This document shows, in pieces, positions 10,904-24,181 of a stretch of 64,000 nucleotides of DNA. Positions within the stretch are counted from its first letter, which is position 1; each line of letters opens with the position of its first letter. Under the pieces are notes generated by a model. That model was not told where the DNA came from and made no database searches. It saw only the letters and a program-made list of their open reading frames with translations. Position numbers and translations under genes: made by a program. Source of the stretch: Plutella xylostella (Eukaryota > Arthropoda > Insecta > Lepidoptera > Plutellidae); the NCBI RefSeq assembly GCF_932276165.1, contig NC_063988.1, forward strand, positions 1,240,001-1,304,000. The letters are read 5' to 3'.

Positions 10904-11763
10904 GTAGTAAACGAAGGTAGGTAGATACTTTTAATTTATTTTTGTTTGAAAATGTAAATATTTTTATCTAAGTACTAACTTTGACAGTAGTCCCACAGAA
11001 GGTAGATCAATGAATTAGGTATAATGAGTTTAAAAATAACCTTATGAAACTCTAGTCTCTGTACCTAGTGAATTTTTAGAATAAAATGAGTTTTAAGCGA
11101 TGAATCTGTCAGATCAGATTCCTAAGAATAATATGCAAATAAATTGTTTAAAGTTTAACTTCCTTACTTGTTACATGCTGCATGCGGTCAACCTAACATC
11201 AGCATCAGATAAGAAACCAGGCGGCTTAAAATCTAGACTGTGTTTGTCTATGCCCCTCGACCATAGACAAGAATTTGAAATTGAAAGTGTTCCCACGATG
11301 GCGGTTGAATAAGAGCTGGTTCAGAGCTGAGCTGAATCACTGTGACACATTACAGTGTAGAAACCACAGAGATAACGTGAAGATTACACAAAACTTTACT
11401 GTAAAATGATTGAAAAGAAAAACAGCATTTCAGTTTTTAACGAAGTACGAGTATGGAACAGCTTTTAACGAATTCGGTGTTGATCCTTAGGTTAGTTTAT
11501 TGATAACTAGTTCTGTAATACTAATTCTTCGGATCATAAAATTTCTAATGGAATTTCCACTGATCTGTGTGTACACTGTGGTGAAACTGACAAATGAGGC
11601 AACATTGTTGCTATTAGTTCTTAGTATTTAAAGTGTTTTAGTCTTGTCTTGTCAGTACGTTGAGAAAATTTGTGAAGTTGCATTTAAAAATCACTAGTTA
11701 TTATTTGAGGCCCAAAATAGGACAGTTGGATAGTTTACAAAAAACTTTTTATTTATTTATTTT
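10904..11763. other. Intergenic, nothing recognised
   Basis: The 70-codon frame at 11100-11312 has no family motif and is not supported as a gene. Confidence 0.45.
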
Positions 11764-11880
11764 GTATCATCATACGCCAATAATCCACTGCTGGACATAG
11801 GCCTCTCCCAAGGAGCGCCACAACACTCGGTCCTCGGCCTTTCTCATCCAACCACTACTGGCTACCCGCCTAAGGTCTTA
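11764..11880 (-). pseudogene. RTE 3'-end fragment
   Basis: The reverse complement encodes the RTE C-terminal pattern GWMRKAEDRVLWRSLGEAYVQ, followed by TGATGATA. Only about 110 bp remain. Confidence 0.85.
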
Positions 11881-14800
11881 TTTAGTTTTATTTAGTATAA
11901 CATTAAAAAAACATGTTAACCATATGGTACCGTGCAAACCACTTTTCATCTGGAAACCTTACAAAGAAAGTAAAATTTCACACTCGACGCTATAAAACCT
12001 ACATAATTAACTACCTAACTTTATGTTTTACAAGCATGGAGAAGGTAACCAATCATCATGAAAGTAAGAGTAGCTTCTTCTATGTAAAATGGGCAATGGA
12101 CCCAGCACGGTAGTTTCCGTCTTATGAAAATGAAAATTCTGTTTAAGTAGTCCTTATTTCTGTCCGGGATTATTAAGATAGGCAGTTTTATAATAGTATT
12201 ATATTTATAGGTTTTCTTTTAGTTTAGGTTGTTAATTAGTTTTAGAGTTTAGTATTTTAATTTATTGTTTGTTTAAATAAAAAAACAAACCTTATTTCAG
12301 AGAATAGAAAAATAACAGAGTTGATAAGGTTTTTTTCACTTTCCGTTTTCTAATATGACCCATTGACCATATTATATGGTTATTTTACTGCTGTTGGTTC
12401 AAATGTTCAGTAACAATAAAAAAAAAACAATTAATTGAGTTAGACAACACTATAAACAGCTAGGTACTTTCTCAGATAGGTAATCTTATAAACAAGGTAA
12501 ATTTCTGTCACTTTCTGCAAGTACTAAACGGAGAAAATTTATAACGCACTTTACTGCCGTAAAGTAATAATATAACCACGCAAGATTGGGCACTTTTTCA
12601 ATAAAAAATGTGTTAGTAATCGTCGATTTAACGCTTCGATAGAGCAATTTGGTGTTTTTTATCTCATAAATAATCATTTTATTTGTAGACAGTTAGGCTA
12701 CTAGTTGTAAATAGGTAGTCAATACGACTACTACGACTATTTCATGGAATAATAATATACAAATGATCCTGTTTATTTAATCCTATTCATATACTAAAAA
12801 TAAAATATTTCATGAAACAGATATACCTATTACAACAGGTTATCTTACCAAAAGACACCATAGGTAAATAATTAAAATAACTTACATTAAATAAATGAGG
12901 TTTAGCTTAATTTAGCTAAACCTCATAATCATAACTTTTCTGTAACGCATTATTTCATTTCATTGAAGCTATACTTCAAACATCTGATAAAGCTATATCG
13001 TGATGCAAGTGTGATATAACCTAACTGCAGACTAGGTATTATTTCAAAACTAGCAAGATGTGCGGTTGAGACCTAGTTAGCGCTAGGTAGCCTAGGCTTT
13101 GTGGTTTCAGCTCTAGGTAATTCGGATTTAGTTTATAAGTGTGGCTAAGCTTATGTCAACACGTTTAACAGTCGACCACGTAGAGTTTTTAATTTTGATT
13201 TCTTCCTGAATGGAGTGGGTGACCTGGATATGTAATTTATCTTTGCTAAGTACACATAAGTAATAATATAATAACATAAACACTCACGGTTGCACTAACA
13301 TATTATCTCGCATTAGGTAGGTACAGATGCATTGCTGCACTCACATCCATCATCCATAATACTAGTAGAACTAATAGTGTGTAATCCATATTATGTAGTC
13401 GAGTTTAACCAAATTACATTCAAAATTATGCTTTAAACAAACAATGCGTAACGTCCAAATTAGCATAAGCTGACCCGGATAGATCAGAAGGCCTAAAGAA
13501 TTACGGCATGTTGTTTGTTATTGTATGACAATGACATACTTCCCTTATCTTTCTTCTTTTAGATGCGGTTTCGTAGCTTCTGTTTGTTGTTTCTTATTAC
13601 GGTAATAGGTCTTGGCATTTATGTAATTATTGTAATAAGATGTTGGCAGGAGCAGAAGTTTTAAACACTACAATTATCCCAGAGAAATAAAAGTATTAAT
13701 GTTGGTTTTTACCTAATTAATAGGTATTGATTTCCCTCTTATAAGATGATAAGTTTACCCGTTAAATACTAGACGCGCGTAACACTGCAAGTTGCGTAAA
13801 CTGAGCACAAAGCTAGCAAACTGTGAACACTCGCCATACTAAACAAATACGCCTCACTCGGTCGATGGCTAGCCGTTTGCCTACTGCGGTCGCAGCCCAA
13901 AGGTGCATTCCTGAACTTTCTGAGGTATTCAAACTGCCACTACCTTTCTGAAAAATGCGTCACATTGAGAAATGCAAGTGGTCCGCTGAGAACCAGACCA
14001 TACATCTCAACACTTCTATTACAACATACAACAATTTATTGTGGGATAACGTTACTCAAAACGGTAAAGCTTAAATATATATCTAATGAGCTTAACGAGC
14101 CTGGATTTTTGCAATAACTCTATTTATCCGATGCTACTGGGGTAAACGTAAGTACATGTGGAATTGGAAATTAGGGTAGGGTAGGGCTACATAATTGACT
14201 CAGGATTAAATTGATGATTTTTTTTTTATCTACATAGTGAAAAAAATACTTATCTAAATAAATCTGGTTAGACTACTATACAAAAGTAAAGACATTATGT
14301 AAAGATTATTTTTTTACGAACGTAATAGATTGTAAGTAACTATTAATTATATTATAACTAGTAACTTATAGAATAGAATAGAATACCTACTTATGTCTAC
14401 TATCTTAGATATAAGATGCTTATCATTTGACTTTGAAGTGTTTGATACAATCCCTGCAATTGTTCTTGCTTTTCCGGTTACGATCTTTGTTTTGAAAACA
14501 TTTGGGAAATATAAAAAAAACAATGCATTATCCAATTATAGTGATTTACGTAAAAATCTTAAGGCTATATTTGGACCTTCGACCTGGACAGAGTGTGTGA
14601 TACAATCTTTTACTTTGTTAATAATAAAGACATAATATACAAAGTATTTTTTTATCCCTAGGTATTGGACAAAGCGCTTGACTTGTTAGAGTTAGGAAGT
14701 ACCAAGAGATTACTTTTAGTAATACAGCCACCAATAAAATTGTGCCATAAGTTTTTGTATGTTTGTAATTTGTTATGTGCAACAAAGAGTTAATCTACCA

Positions 14801-15007
14801 ATGACAGTAACACATGATATTAGGCTAACAATAAAGTTAGCATTTTATGCGAAACCGCTTATTTCAATATGTAAATTCTACATAAGTAAGTACCTAAGCA
14901 TTTAATATTGACATAAATAATAGTGCTAAAGCAATCCGCAAACACCGAACGCCGCTTTCTACCGAGTTTCCGATACAGCATTGATTGCGGACGAATGCCT
15001 CATACTA
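11881..15007. other. Long intergenic stretch, no gene seen
   Basis: About 3.1 kb of AT-rich sequence. The only structure noted is a hairpin at 12895-12926 (ATGAGGTTTAGCT, six-base loop, perfect complement). Short frames such as 14393-14635 lack motifs. Confidence 0.5.
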
Positions 15008-15141
15008 GGGGGGTTACTCTACACTGACGAAAAACAAACGAACGGGATCTGCTATGCTATCGACATGTTCGACAACGAGATAGAGTCCTGGCTCGCACAG
15101 CTGCGCCCCGAAACTTTGTTTATCGTCATAGAGTGACCCCC
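15008..15141. mobile_element. MITE copy 1 (GGGGGTTACTCT ends)
   Basis: GGGGGGTTACTCTACACTGA at the left pairs with the right end, whose reverse complement begins GGGGGTCACTCTATGACGA. The interior is GC-richer than the flanks and lacks an ORF. A related copy starts at 30298. Confidence 0.7.
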
Positions 15142-15345
15142 TCAGCCGCTTGCACAATACCTACTGTAAATATGTTTTGCAAAATGGGAAACATGCGTTG
15201 TGTTCAACATTATTTGTATTTTTTGTAAGTATAATTTGCTGGTATGTAATTGAGAGCTATATCCGACGTTAAACGGCTGCTAAATGGATTAAATTGTTGG
15301 TGTCGAATTTACATGTTCCTTTGTCCATATCCATGTATTTTATTT
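15142..15345. other. Short intergenic gap
   Basis: Nothing recognised. Confidence 0.4.
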
Positions 15346-15480
15346 ATTTATTTATTTAACTCTTTATTGCACAAATATTACAAATAAAAGTACAAAGGGT
15401 GGACTTAATGCTAAGAGCATTTTCTGCCAGTCAACCCGCAGGAGGTACAGAGATAAAAAGTACGGGTGTGCAAAAACGGA
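15346..15480 (-). mobile_element. LINE 3'-end fragment, minus strand
   Basis: The plus strand reads TATTTATTTATTTAACTC, AAGGGTGGACTTAATGCTAA, CAACCCGCAGGAGGTACAGA and GTGTGCAAAAACGG. It is the reverse complement of the family inserted at 9962-10095, with a TAAATA-repeat tail. Confidence 0.7.
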
Positions 15481-15678
15481 AAAAAAAAAGATCAGTATGA
15501 TTGTGAAGTGCCTAAATAAAAATAATACCTAACCCTAAAACTAAGTAAATAAATATATATGACCCTATACCTAGTAATACTAAAATACTACCTATACAAA
15601 ATATATATATAAATATAAATATATATATGTGTACAAGTGTTTAATATCAGTCAAGAGTTTATTTGGTTATTTGGTATA

Positions 15679-16324
15679 TGTGCGGATCACTTCGACCGTT
15701 TCATGAAGTATTACTATACGGTGCGAAGGAAGTGGCGGTTGCACCTGTTTGGTTCTTCAGGAAGATGAGGAAATGCCACTGACGTAGAGGTAGCTATATA
15801 TTAGCCTGTTGAGTCTTCGAAATAAAACACTGGTATTATTGTTCACAATTCACTGGAGATGTTTACTGTTTCACTCTTTCTATTAAACTGACTTGCTGTG
15901 AGGTGTTGGCGTCTGCCTTTATACTAATCTCTACCGAAGATAGAGAATTCCAGGAAGCTCTAGAAAAGACTCATAAGAAGTAGAATGTTCTAGATGGGGC
16001 TGCCATCTGTTGTCGAGTAGGTGAACTACATGGTCTATTTAGTGCACTATTGATCTACTTCGTTATGCTATTTCCTACTAGATGGCGCTGGCCTCCTCAC
16101 TTCCTGTCACTATTTATTATTATTATTACTAAAGTAGGTAGGTGCTCGAACAACTAGTAGGTAGGTACATACTTAAACTATATCTATATCTATACACACA
16201 CATAAGTAAGTATTTATCTTAGCGCTCAGAACCTTCGCGAGCATAATCGAGTTAACTACTTGATCTAGTTATTTCTATGAACTATTTACAAATAAAACAA
16301 AACTTCTTTTAGTCGTTCCGTACA
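15679..16324 (-). repeat. 3' LTR of the BEL/Pao element
   Basis: 646 bp. Relative to the other LTR it lacks about 38 bp (the segment around TTAGTGGACTGTATGTTG at 23700-23720) and has small differences near its outer end. Both LTRs share a long identical stretch, including AGATAGAGAATTCCAGGAAG. Confidence 0.92.
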
Positions 16325-18900
16325 TCTCTCCCGCCGGTCATCGCCTGCAGGGCGTTGAATTCTTTGGTCGGAACGTCTGGAGCTGTAGGCAGGATCACCA
16401 GCTTCTTGGTCGGTCTTCTAAGGGTTCCTCCTTTGGTTTGGACGTCGACTGTTCTTACGATGCCGTCTTGTCCGGGGTAGACAGCCGTGACAACGCCCTT
16501 TGGCCACGTGTTGCGCGGTAGGTTGCCGTCTGCCACCATGACAATGTCGCCAACCTTGACTGCTTCGCCGCGTCCGTGAGGCTCCCGCCGGTGCTGAAGT
16601 TCAGGCAGGTACTCTCGTAGCCATCTTGCCCAGAAGAGGTCGGCCAGGCGCTGAGAGGCGCGCCAGTGACTGCGGCTGATGAGGTCCTTGTCGTCGAAGC
16701 TGCCAGGCGCGTGTACGCGTCCTGATCCGCCGAGCAGGAAATGGTTCGGTGTCAAGGCCTCGGGGTCGTCGGGCTCGAGTAACACATGCGTGAGCGGGCG
16801 GCTGTTTACTGCGTATTCTGCCTCGGATAGCAGTGTGCGCAGCACCTCTTCGGCTGGGTGCTGCTCGTTCAGGACGGCGTAAAGGGCGGTCTTCACTGAC
16901 CGCACCAGTCTCTCCCAGGCCCCACCCATGAAAGGAGCCCCAGGAGGTATGTAGCGCCAGTTGATCTTCTGTTGGGCCGCTTCATCAGCTGTAGCGGCGT
17001 CGATTGATTGCCGCAGCTCTCTATCAGCCCCGCGCAGGTTCGTGCCGTTGTCGGACCATAGCTCAGTAGGTGTTCCGTAGAGTGCCATGTGCCTACGCAG
17101 CGCCATCACTGCCGAGCTAGTGGTGAGAGAGTCCACCAGCTCTAAGTGTACGGCGCGCGTCGTGAGACACGTGAAGAGCGCCACATATCGCTTCTGTCGA
17201 GTGCGGCCCACGGTGACTGTCAGAGGCCCGAAGTAGTCCAGGCCGGTGTAGGTATAGGGCCTGCAGTGGTGTGCAAGGCGGCTCGATGGGTGGTCTCCTG
17301 TAGGTGGCTGCGGGGGTGAATCTTTCCTGATGCGGCATGGTCGACATCGATGAATCATCATCTTCACCACTGTGCGAAGGCGGAGTATCCAGTAGTGCTG
17401 TCTGCACTCATTAACTGTAGTTTCGGCTCCTGCGTGCATCAGCTGGCGGTGTGTGTAGTCGATCCACAGTTTGGTGATTTGATGATTGCCGTCGAGTATT
17501 GCAGGGCTGATGACTCCTTGTTCTATATTGAGTGTACGGCCGATTCGCGATTTCAATAGTAGTATTCCATTTTCAGCGACGACCGCAAGGTGGCGCAGCC
17601 TGCTTCTCGCGTTCAGGGTTCTGTTTTTCTGTAAGTCTTCTATTTCTGAGTCGAAGGCTTGCTGTTGACTTAGGCGTACGAGTAGTATTTCCACCTCACG
17701 TAGTAGCTGCCCGGTGAGCGGGAGGTATTTTCTGTCTTCTGTAGTTTTCACTGTCGCACGTTTGTTCGGTTTCGTAGCTGTTTTCTTGCGCCAGTCAGGG
17801 TCTTTTTCGCTATTTTTCGCAGTTCTTTTGTAGTTGACTCGCTGATCACGTGGCCGGCACAGCTGTATGAAGTGTAAAACTCTTGCTGTAGCTCGTAGCA
17901 GTTTTTCCCACTTAGAGAAACGGTTGTAGTCTGGCAGCGCTTCTTTTAGTTGTGCAGACTTTTCGGTAACTGAGGTCGTTTTCTCTTCGCCTGTTTTCTT
18001 CGTTAGAAGTGGTTTTTCCGCCGGCCAGGCAGTAGGGTCCTCGAGTAAGAAGGATGGGCCCTTGTACCATCGGTGGTCAGCGTCGAAGTCGCGTGGCACA
18101 TCCCTTGTAGCGTCGTCGGCCACGTTGAGTTTCGTAGGTATCCAGCGCCATTCATTTGTAGAGCTGTTTTCCTCGATGTCAGCTATGCGGTGCGCGACGA
18201 ACGGGCGGTACGATCTTGAGCCGTTCTTCAGCCATGTCAGCACCGCCTTACTGTCGGTCCAGAAGGTCTTCGATTCGGGCTTAACTTTGTGTTCTTCAAT
18301 GACGGCTGCGGCCATACGGCAGCCCATAACGGCGGCTTGTAGCTTGAGGCGCGGGATCGAAGTGAGCTTGAGCGGTGCCACTCGCGCCTTTGCTATGACG
18401 AGCGATAGGTATGTCTTACCCTCTGCTGTTACCGCCCGCCAATAAAGAGCGGCGGCGTATGCGGACTCGCTCGCGTCGACAAATATATGTAGCTGTAGAC
18501 TCGTAGCGTCGCTGTAGCGGGCGTAGCACCTCGGTATTGAGACACGGCGTAGCCCTTCCAGGTGCATCATCCATTGTTGCCATTGTTCTGAGAGGTCTTC
18601 ATCTATTGGCTGGTCCCAGGTAGTGCCGCGCCGCCACGCCTCTTGAAGTAGCTGTTTTGCTCGCACGGTGACAGGCGCGGCAAATCCGAGCGGATCATAC
18701 AGCGACATGACGATCTTGAGTGCTTCTCTCTTCGTGGGTATCTTCTTTTCTATGACTGCAGGCGGCAGACGCGCCAAGTCTAGGTTGAAACCGAGCGCAT
18801 CGGACTTTGGCCGCCAGATGAGACCTAGGACTCGTTCGCTTGATCCATCATCGATCTTAATGTTCATGGGCTCGTTGCCTGTTTCGCCGAGTGCTTTTAG
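16309..18900 (-). pseudogene. BEL/Pao pol, distal part: RNase H and integrase
   Basis: An open frame from the LINE junction (18900) to the stop at 16309, which lies 16 bases inside the 3' LTR. Counting from Met 18867, RNase H motifs are FVDASESAYAAALYW (about residue 126) and DSKAVLTWLKNG (about 205). The integrase zinc site lies at about 475-515 (HRQLMHAG ... CRPCRIRK), and its catalytic triad is GLDYFGP (about 539), SDNGTNL (about 603) and WERLVRS (about 648). A basic C-terminal domain (VGDIVMV ... GGTLRRPTKKL) closes the protein. No stop or frameshift is seen. It has lost its upstream half only through the LINE insertion. Confidence 0.93.
16325..16337 (-). other. Polypurine tract
   Basis: On the minus strand a purine-rich run ending GGCGGGAGAGA directly precedes the 3' LTR start TGTACGG. 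It is the expected primer site for plus-strand DNA synthesis. Confidence 0.7.
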
Positions 18901-20246
18901 TTAAAAAGCTTTACTCATACGGTGTAAGAGGTAACGTACTCGACCTACTAGAATCATACCTACAAAACAGAAAACAAATTACAGTAATATCAAAAACAAA
19001 TCCTCAAAATAAAGTAGTTACACAATATCAATCTCAACATAGAACTGTAAAATATGGTGTCCCACAGGGAAGCGTATTAGGACCACTGCTTTTTTTGATA
19101 TATATTAACGATTTTCCCACAGCTGTAAGTTGTCCAATGTACCTATTTGCTGACGATAGTACCGCTGTTTTTACAGACACAGACAATAACTTGATAATCA
19201 ATGACATAAATACAAATTTGAATAATTTAATAGACTGGCTGACATTAAATAATTTAATTTTGAATATTGATAAGACGAAAATTATGACATTTACGAACAA
19301 TTATAAAAATAGCAATTTTAATCAAGTAAACATAGCTTGGGATGGTAAGGCGATAACTTCTACTGATAGTGCTAAATTCCTAGGAGTACAAATTGACTCT
19401 AACCTGAATTGGAAGGAACAGATTGAAATAGTCTGTACTAAATTGTACAAATTTTCATACGCACTACATATGCTTTCCAAAGTAGTCAGTCAGAAAACGG
19501 TTTTAACAGCATATCATGCCTATGTCGTTTCTACCCTTCGCTACGGTATAATTTTTTGGGGAAACTCTACAGACAGAGATAGAGCGTTTAGAGCCCAAAA
19601 AAGATGTGTACGTGCTATGTGTAGACTGAAACAAACAGATAGCTGTAAACCATATTTCAAAAACCTCTCAATTTTAACGCTGACTTCCTTATATATATTT
19701 GAGGTTTCAACATTTGTTAAATCAAACATGTGTCTCTTTAGTTCTTTCAGAAGTGAACGACTTCAGAATAGAAATAAAATATGTGCTAGACCAAGAAAAA
19801 CGGCACTACTTGACAAAAGTATATTCGGAATGGCAACAAAAATATTTAACCATCTTCCTAAAATACTAAGGGAAACCGATGACATCAAAGAATTTAAAAA
19901 TAAATTAAAAAACATATTAGTAACAAAACCGTATTACAATATTAATGAATTTTTTGATGATTTGATTATTGAATAAGTTTATATAGAATTGTTGATATTT
20001 TAACATGACATTGTATACATTATCTAGGTACCTTTATTTATTTATTTTCTTTGAATTTTAACTGACATTGATTTTTATTTTAATTTTTATAATAGAATTG
20101 TGTAATTTAATTAATTATTATCTGCATGCAAATATGAAAATTTGTACACCCTTAAGGGTAGAATATAGCTGACCTCTATTGTAACGAACATCATTGTAAT
20201 TACCTATATTCAAGCAAATAAATATCTTTATCTTTATCTTTATCTT
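18901..20246 (+). pseudogene. 5'-truncated CR1/Jockey-group LINE inserted in BEL pol
   Basis: The frame (open to 19976) begins abruptly within the RT domain and contains YGVPQGSVLGPLLFLIYIND, then LFADDSTAVF with the catalytic Asp pair, the KFLGVQID segment and the thumb. Endonuclease and RT fingers are missing. The 3' UTR ends in four to five TCTTTA units at 20224-20246. TTTAG lies on both sides (18896-18900 and 20245-20249), and one copy is consistent with the uninterrupted pol frame. It is a dead-on-arrival insertion, younger than the BEL element. Confidence 0.9.
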
Positions 20247-23200
20247 TAGTACTGCCTCGGAGTTTGATGCCCATTGCCGCAGCACGAAGTGGCCTCGCCG
20301 GTGTATGTCGCGGACGTCCTGCGCCACCTTGATCGCTTGCTCTTCGGTCTTGTGGCTGTCGAGGTAGTCGTCGACGTAGTGTTTGTTGATAATTGCGTCT
20401 ACTGCCTCGGGGTGAGTGGCTTCGTACTTGAGTGCGTTAATATTCTTCACGTATATTGCTGTTGATGGTGAACTTGTAGCGCCGAATATGAGTGACGTCA
20501 TTCTGTATTCTGTTGGCGGCCCATCACGCTTGTTGCCCCTCCACAGGTAGCGAAGGGCATCTCGATCCTCAGCGCGTATCTTCACCTGCATGAACATCTC
20601 GGCGATATCAGCTGTCACGGCGACTGCATGCTGTCTGAAGCGCATTAGTACTCCCGGCAACGACTGTAGTAGGTCTGGCCCGGTGAGTAGGTGGTCATTT
20701 AGTGAGACGCCTTTATATGTGGCTGCTGCGTCCAGGACAATGCGAATCTTGCCCTTGTTCGGATTGACGACTGCGAAATGCGGTAGATACCACACTTTGT
20801 TTGATGTGGTCGGTGGCGCGACTTCAGCGTAGCCCTTTGTAATAAGGCTCTCCATCTGTTTCTCGTACTTTTCTTTGAGGTCAGCGTCGCGATCAATCTT
20901 CTTCTCGATGCTGTGAAGTCTCTTCAGCGTGTTCTCGTAGTTGTTTGGCATGCTGAAGTCATCCTTCTTCCACAGTAGAGACGTTTCATATCGGCCGTCG
21001 TCTCGTGCTATGGTGTTCTTGGTGAGCAGGTCGAGTGCTCGCTGTTCTGGGTCAGACTTTGGTGTCTTCAGTGTGATCGTTAATGAGTCGAGCGCGAAGT
21101 GTCTCTTCAGCTGCTCGTCCATGCTGTCTTCGAGGTTGATGATCTTGTTCACGTAGTGCACGCGCTGTCCCAGTGCGCGCGTGTGTGCACCGTGTAAAAC
21201 CCAGCCCAGTGGTGTGCGTGAAGCCACTGGTTGGTGTCGCTGTCCCGCTCGCACTTCCGACGCCATGAGCAGGTGCCAATTGTCTTGCCCGATGAGCAGG
21301 CCTGGCTTCATGTCTGCGTGCTTCAGCTCGTGCTGGATGTCTTCTAGATGAGGGCAGCCGGCAAGGTCTTGCTCTGTGACACGCTGTGCGGCGAGGTGCA
21401 GCTTTCTTACTGTGCGTGCGTTGACTATGTGCGTCCCGCTTGCCCCCTCGAGAGTGAGTGTGACGCGACGTGATGCGGACTCTTCGACGCTTGTGTCAGC
21501 GATCACTTCTATGAAGAGAGGGTCAATAGGCCCCCTGGCTCCGATCCTCTGTGCAATGTCACTGTCGATGAGCGTAACAGTAGATCCGTCGTCTAGGAGC
21601 GCGCATGTGTCGACCGCTCCCGCTGGTCCGGAGACTTGCACCTTTACTATCTTGAGATACGCTTGCGTCTTCGGTGTCCACGAAGAGGCGACTGCTTCCG
21701 TTTTCTTTAATTCGGGCTCGTCTTTGCGCACGAAGTGAAGCAGTCGGTGATGTGACCTCTCGCAGCCGTCAACTTCGCATTTCTTAATTCTGCATCGGTG
21801 CGTCTTGCTGCGGTAGCGTAGACAACGAAAGCAGAGTCTGCTTTCCTTAGCTAGCTGCCAACGTGAGTCGATGTTGCTCTCTACAAACTTGCGGCATTCT
21901 GCTATGTTGTGGCCGGCGTTGGAGCATACTGGGCACGAAACTTTCTGTTCCGCAGTTGCGTGTGCCCTTTGTGCGCGGCGTGGCTGCTGCTGCTGTTGCT
22001 GCTGCTTCGGTTCGTAGGCGATGCTCGACGTCTTCTCATGTGCGTGCGGCCCGCATATCGAGGCTTCCCGAGTGAGGAAGCGGCTGAGCTTCAGCAGGTC
22101 GGGTTCCTCGGGCGACTGTGCGGCGGAGAAGTCGAACCAGCGAAGCTTGTGGGCGGCGGTGAGCTTCTCGACTGTGAGCTGCGTGATCTCGGGATTGTTG
22201 AGGTAGCGGTCGCGGTGCAGCTCTTGAAGTGTCGTTACGATGTTGCTTACTTCGTTTGCAAAGAAGCAGAACTCTGTAGCGATATCCGTAGGCCGGCGTA
22301 GTGCGCGCAGACGTTCCAACTCGGCGAGCGCGATGCTGTCCGGGCGCCCGAAGCACAATTCGAGTGACTTCATCACGTTCTCGGGCGTCGTGCTGGTGAT
22401 GAGCAGGCGGCTGACAGCTTCCTTCGCTCTTCCTTTCAGGCATCGACGTAGGCGCCCCATGTTGTCGCAGGGCGCGAGTGATGCGGCGGACTCGTAGTAG
22501 GCGGTCTTGAACTGTAGCCACTCGTGCGGCGCGCCACTAAAGTACGGTAGCTCACTAATGTGACGCGGAGCCGGTGGCGGTGGTGGTGGCGGCGGCGCCC
22601 CGGCTCTTGCAGCTAGAGCAATAGCTTCGGCGAGGGCAGTGAGGCTCACAGAGTCGCTTGTCCGCGGCTGAGCGACAGGGACGGCGGCAGTGGAGGCAGG
22701 GTCGACGGCGGTGGCGACTGGCGGCGGTAGAACGTAGTCCTCATAATGCTGTCTGGACTCCTCAGCAGCTTCTGTTGGCGGTGGTGGTGCTGCTGACGCG
22801 GAGTGAGGCTCGTTCTTGATGGCCAGTACATTCTGCTGTGTCTTGAGCCACGAGTCGACCTTGAGCGTACTCTCCATCTCGGTACTGATGCTGCCGTCGT
22901 CGTCATCGGTGTCGGATTCAGCTTCAATAACTGCGAGACGGGCGGCGGCGAGTTCAGCTTTACGACGTGCTATTTCTTCTTTACTACGTGCTATTTCTTC
23001 TTTTGCTTCGGCGATTTCAACTTGACGACACGCTAATTCTTCTTTCGCTTCGGCGATGCGGCGTGCCTTTAATGACTTGGCCTTCGATCTTGCTGTAGAC
23101 GCTGGCGGAGTAGCCCGGATGCATGACGGTGGGCAGGGCGTTCCGGCAGCAGCTGTAACCACCCTCGCGGCAGTGGAGGGCGGTGGCGGTACTCCCCCGA

Positions 23201-23462
23201 ACACAGGGAGCGGTGCCCCCCCTGTTATGGGGGGCGAGACGCTATCCACCCTGGCGGCAGACGAGGGCGGCGTCGATACTCCGGTGGACACACCCGTCGA
23301 TGTTGATGCTTTCACGGCGGTTGACGGCGTGTGCGTGTCGGAGTCTGTACGAGTAGCGGTGGCGGTGGAGGTGGTGGCGCCGGCGGCCGACGATTCTTCA
23401 GTAGGCCTCTGTTCTAGGCCGCCGCGCTGTAGCCTCCCTGTCGTGGACCTCGTTACAGGCAT
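20247..23462 (-). pseudogene. BEL/Pao gag, protease and proximal RT
   Basis: The start is taken as Met 23462 (MPVTRSTTGRLQRG), 35 bases inside the 5' LTR; an upstream Met at 23495 overlaps the primer site. After a Ser/Thr/Pro-rich N-terminus comes an Ala/Glu/Lys-rich heptad-like stretch (residues about 130-190, likely coiled coil). A CCHC knuckle CPVCSNAGHNIAEC lies near 505 and a second Cys/His cluster follows. The protease motif LLDDGSTVTLID is near 620, and the RT has TADIAEMFMQVKI and YVDDYLDS near 1030. The frame is open to the LINE junction, after which reading continues into LINE tail sequence. Confidence 0.93.
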
Positions 23463-23469
23463 TCCAAAG

Positions 23470-23496
23470 TCTTCAATCCGGCTCCGATGGACCAAA
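23470..23496 (-). other. Primer-binding site region
   Basis: Immediately inside the 5' LTR the minus strand reads TTTGGTCCATCGGAGCCGG. This is the position where a tRNA 3' end would anneal. The primer tRNA cannot be named without a tRNA set from the host. Confidence 0.6.
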
Positions 23497-24181
23497 TGTG
23501 CGGATCACTTCGACCGTTTCATGAACTATTACTGTACGGTGCGAAGGAAGTGGCGGTGCACCTGTTGGTTCTTTATGAAGATGAGGAAATGCCACTGTTG
23601 AGGTAGCTGTTAGTCTGTAGAGTCTTCCAAAGAAAACACCGGTATTGCTGTTCACTGTTGACTTCGAGTGTCTCTGGAGATCTTCTCTGTTAGGCTGTTA
23701 TTAGTGGACTGTATGTTGTTTACTGTTTCACTCTTTCTATTAAACTGACTTGCTGTGAGGTGTTGGCGTCTGCCTTTATACTAATCTCTACCGAAGATAG
23801 AGAATTCCAGGAAGCTCTAGAAAAGACTCATAAGAAGTAGAATGTTCTAGATGGGGCTGCCATCTGTTGTCGAGTAGGTGAACTACATGGTCTATTTAGT
23901 GCACTATTGATCTACTTCGTTATGCTATTTCCTACTAGATGGCGCTGGCCTCCTCACTTCCTGTCACTATTTATTATTATTATTACTAAAGTAGGTAGGT
24001 GCTCGAACAACTAGTAGGTAGGTACATACTTAAACTATATCTATATCTATACACACACATAAGTAAGTATTTATCTTAGCGCTCAGAACCTTCGCGAGCA
24101 TAATCGAGTTAACTACTTGATCTAGTTATTTCTATGAACTATTTACAAATAAAACAAAACTTCTTTTAGTCGTTCCGTACA
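23497..24181 (-). repeat. 5' LTR of the BEL/Pao element
   Basis: 685 bp, bounded on the plus strand by TGTGCGGATCACTTCG and CGTTCCGTACA. It pairs with the LTR at 15679-16324. Confidence 0.92.

Larger units (their letters stand above)
15679..24181 (-). mobile_element. BEL/Pao LTR retrotransposon, split by a LINE
   Basis: An 8.5-kb minus-strand element is bounded by two LTRs that begin TGTACGG and end CCGCACA on that strand. GTATA flanks both sides (15674-15678 and 24182-24186), the 5-bp target duplication expected of this superfamily. It carries one long gag-pol frame with zinc knuckles, aspartic protease, RT (YVDD), RNase H and integrase. The frame is interrupted only by a 1.35-kb plus-strand LINE fragment at 18901-20246. 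Without it the element is about 7.15 kb, a usual length. No envelope gene is seen. The LTRs differ by a roughly 38-bp indel and several substitutions, so the copy is not brand new. Confidence 0.93.

Noticed and set aside
22036..22521. Overlapping frames on both strands inside the BEL gag-pol region
   Set aside because: GC-rich coding DNA gives long shadow frames; none has a motif of its own.
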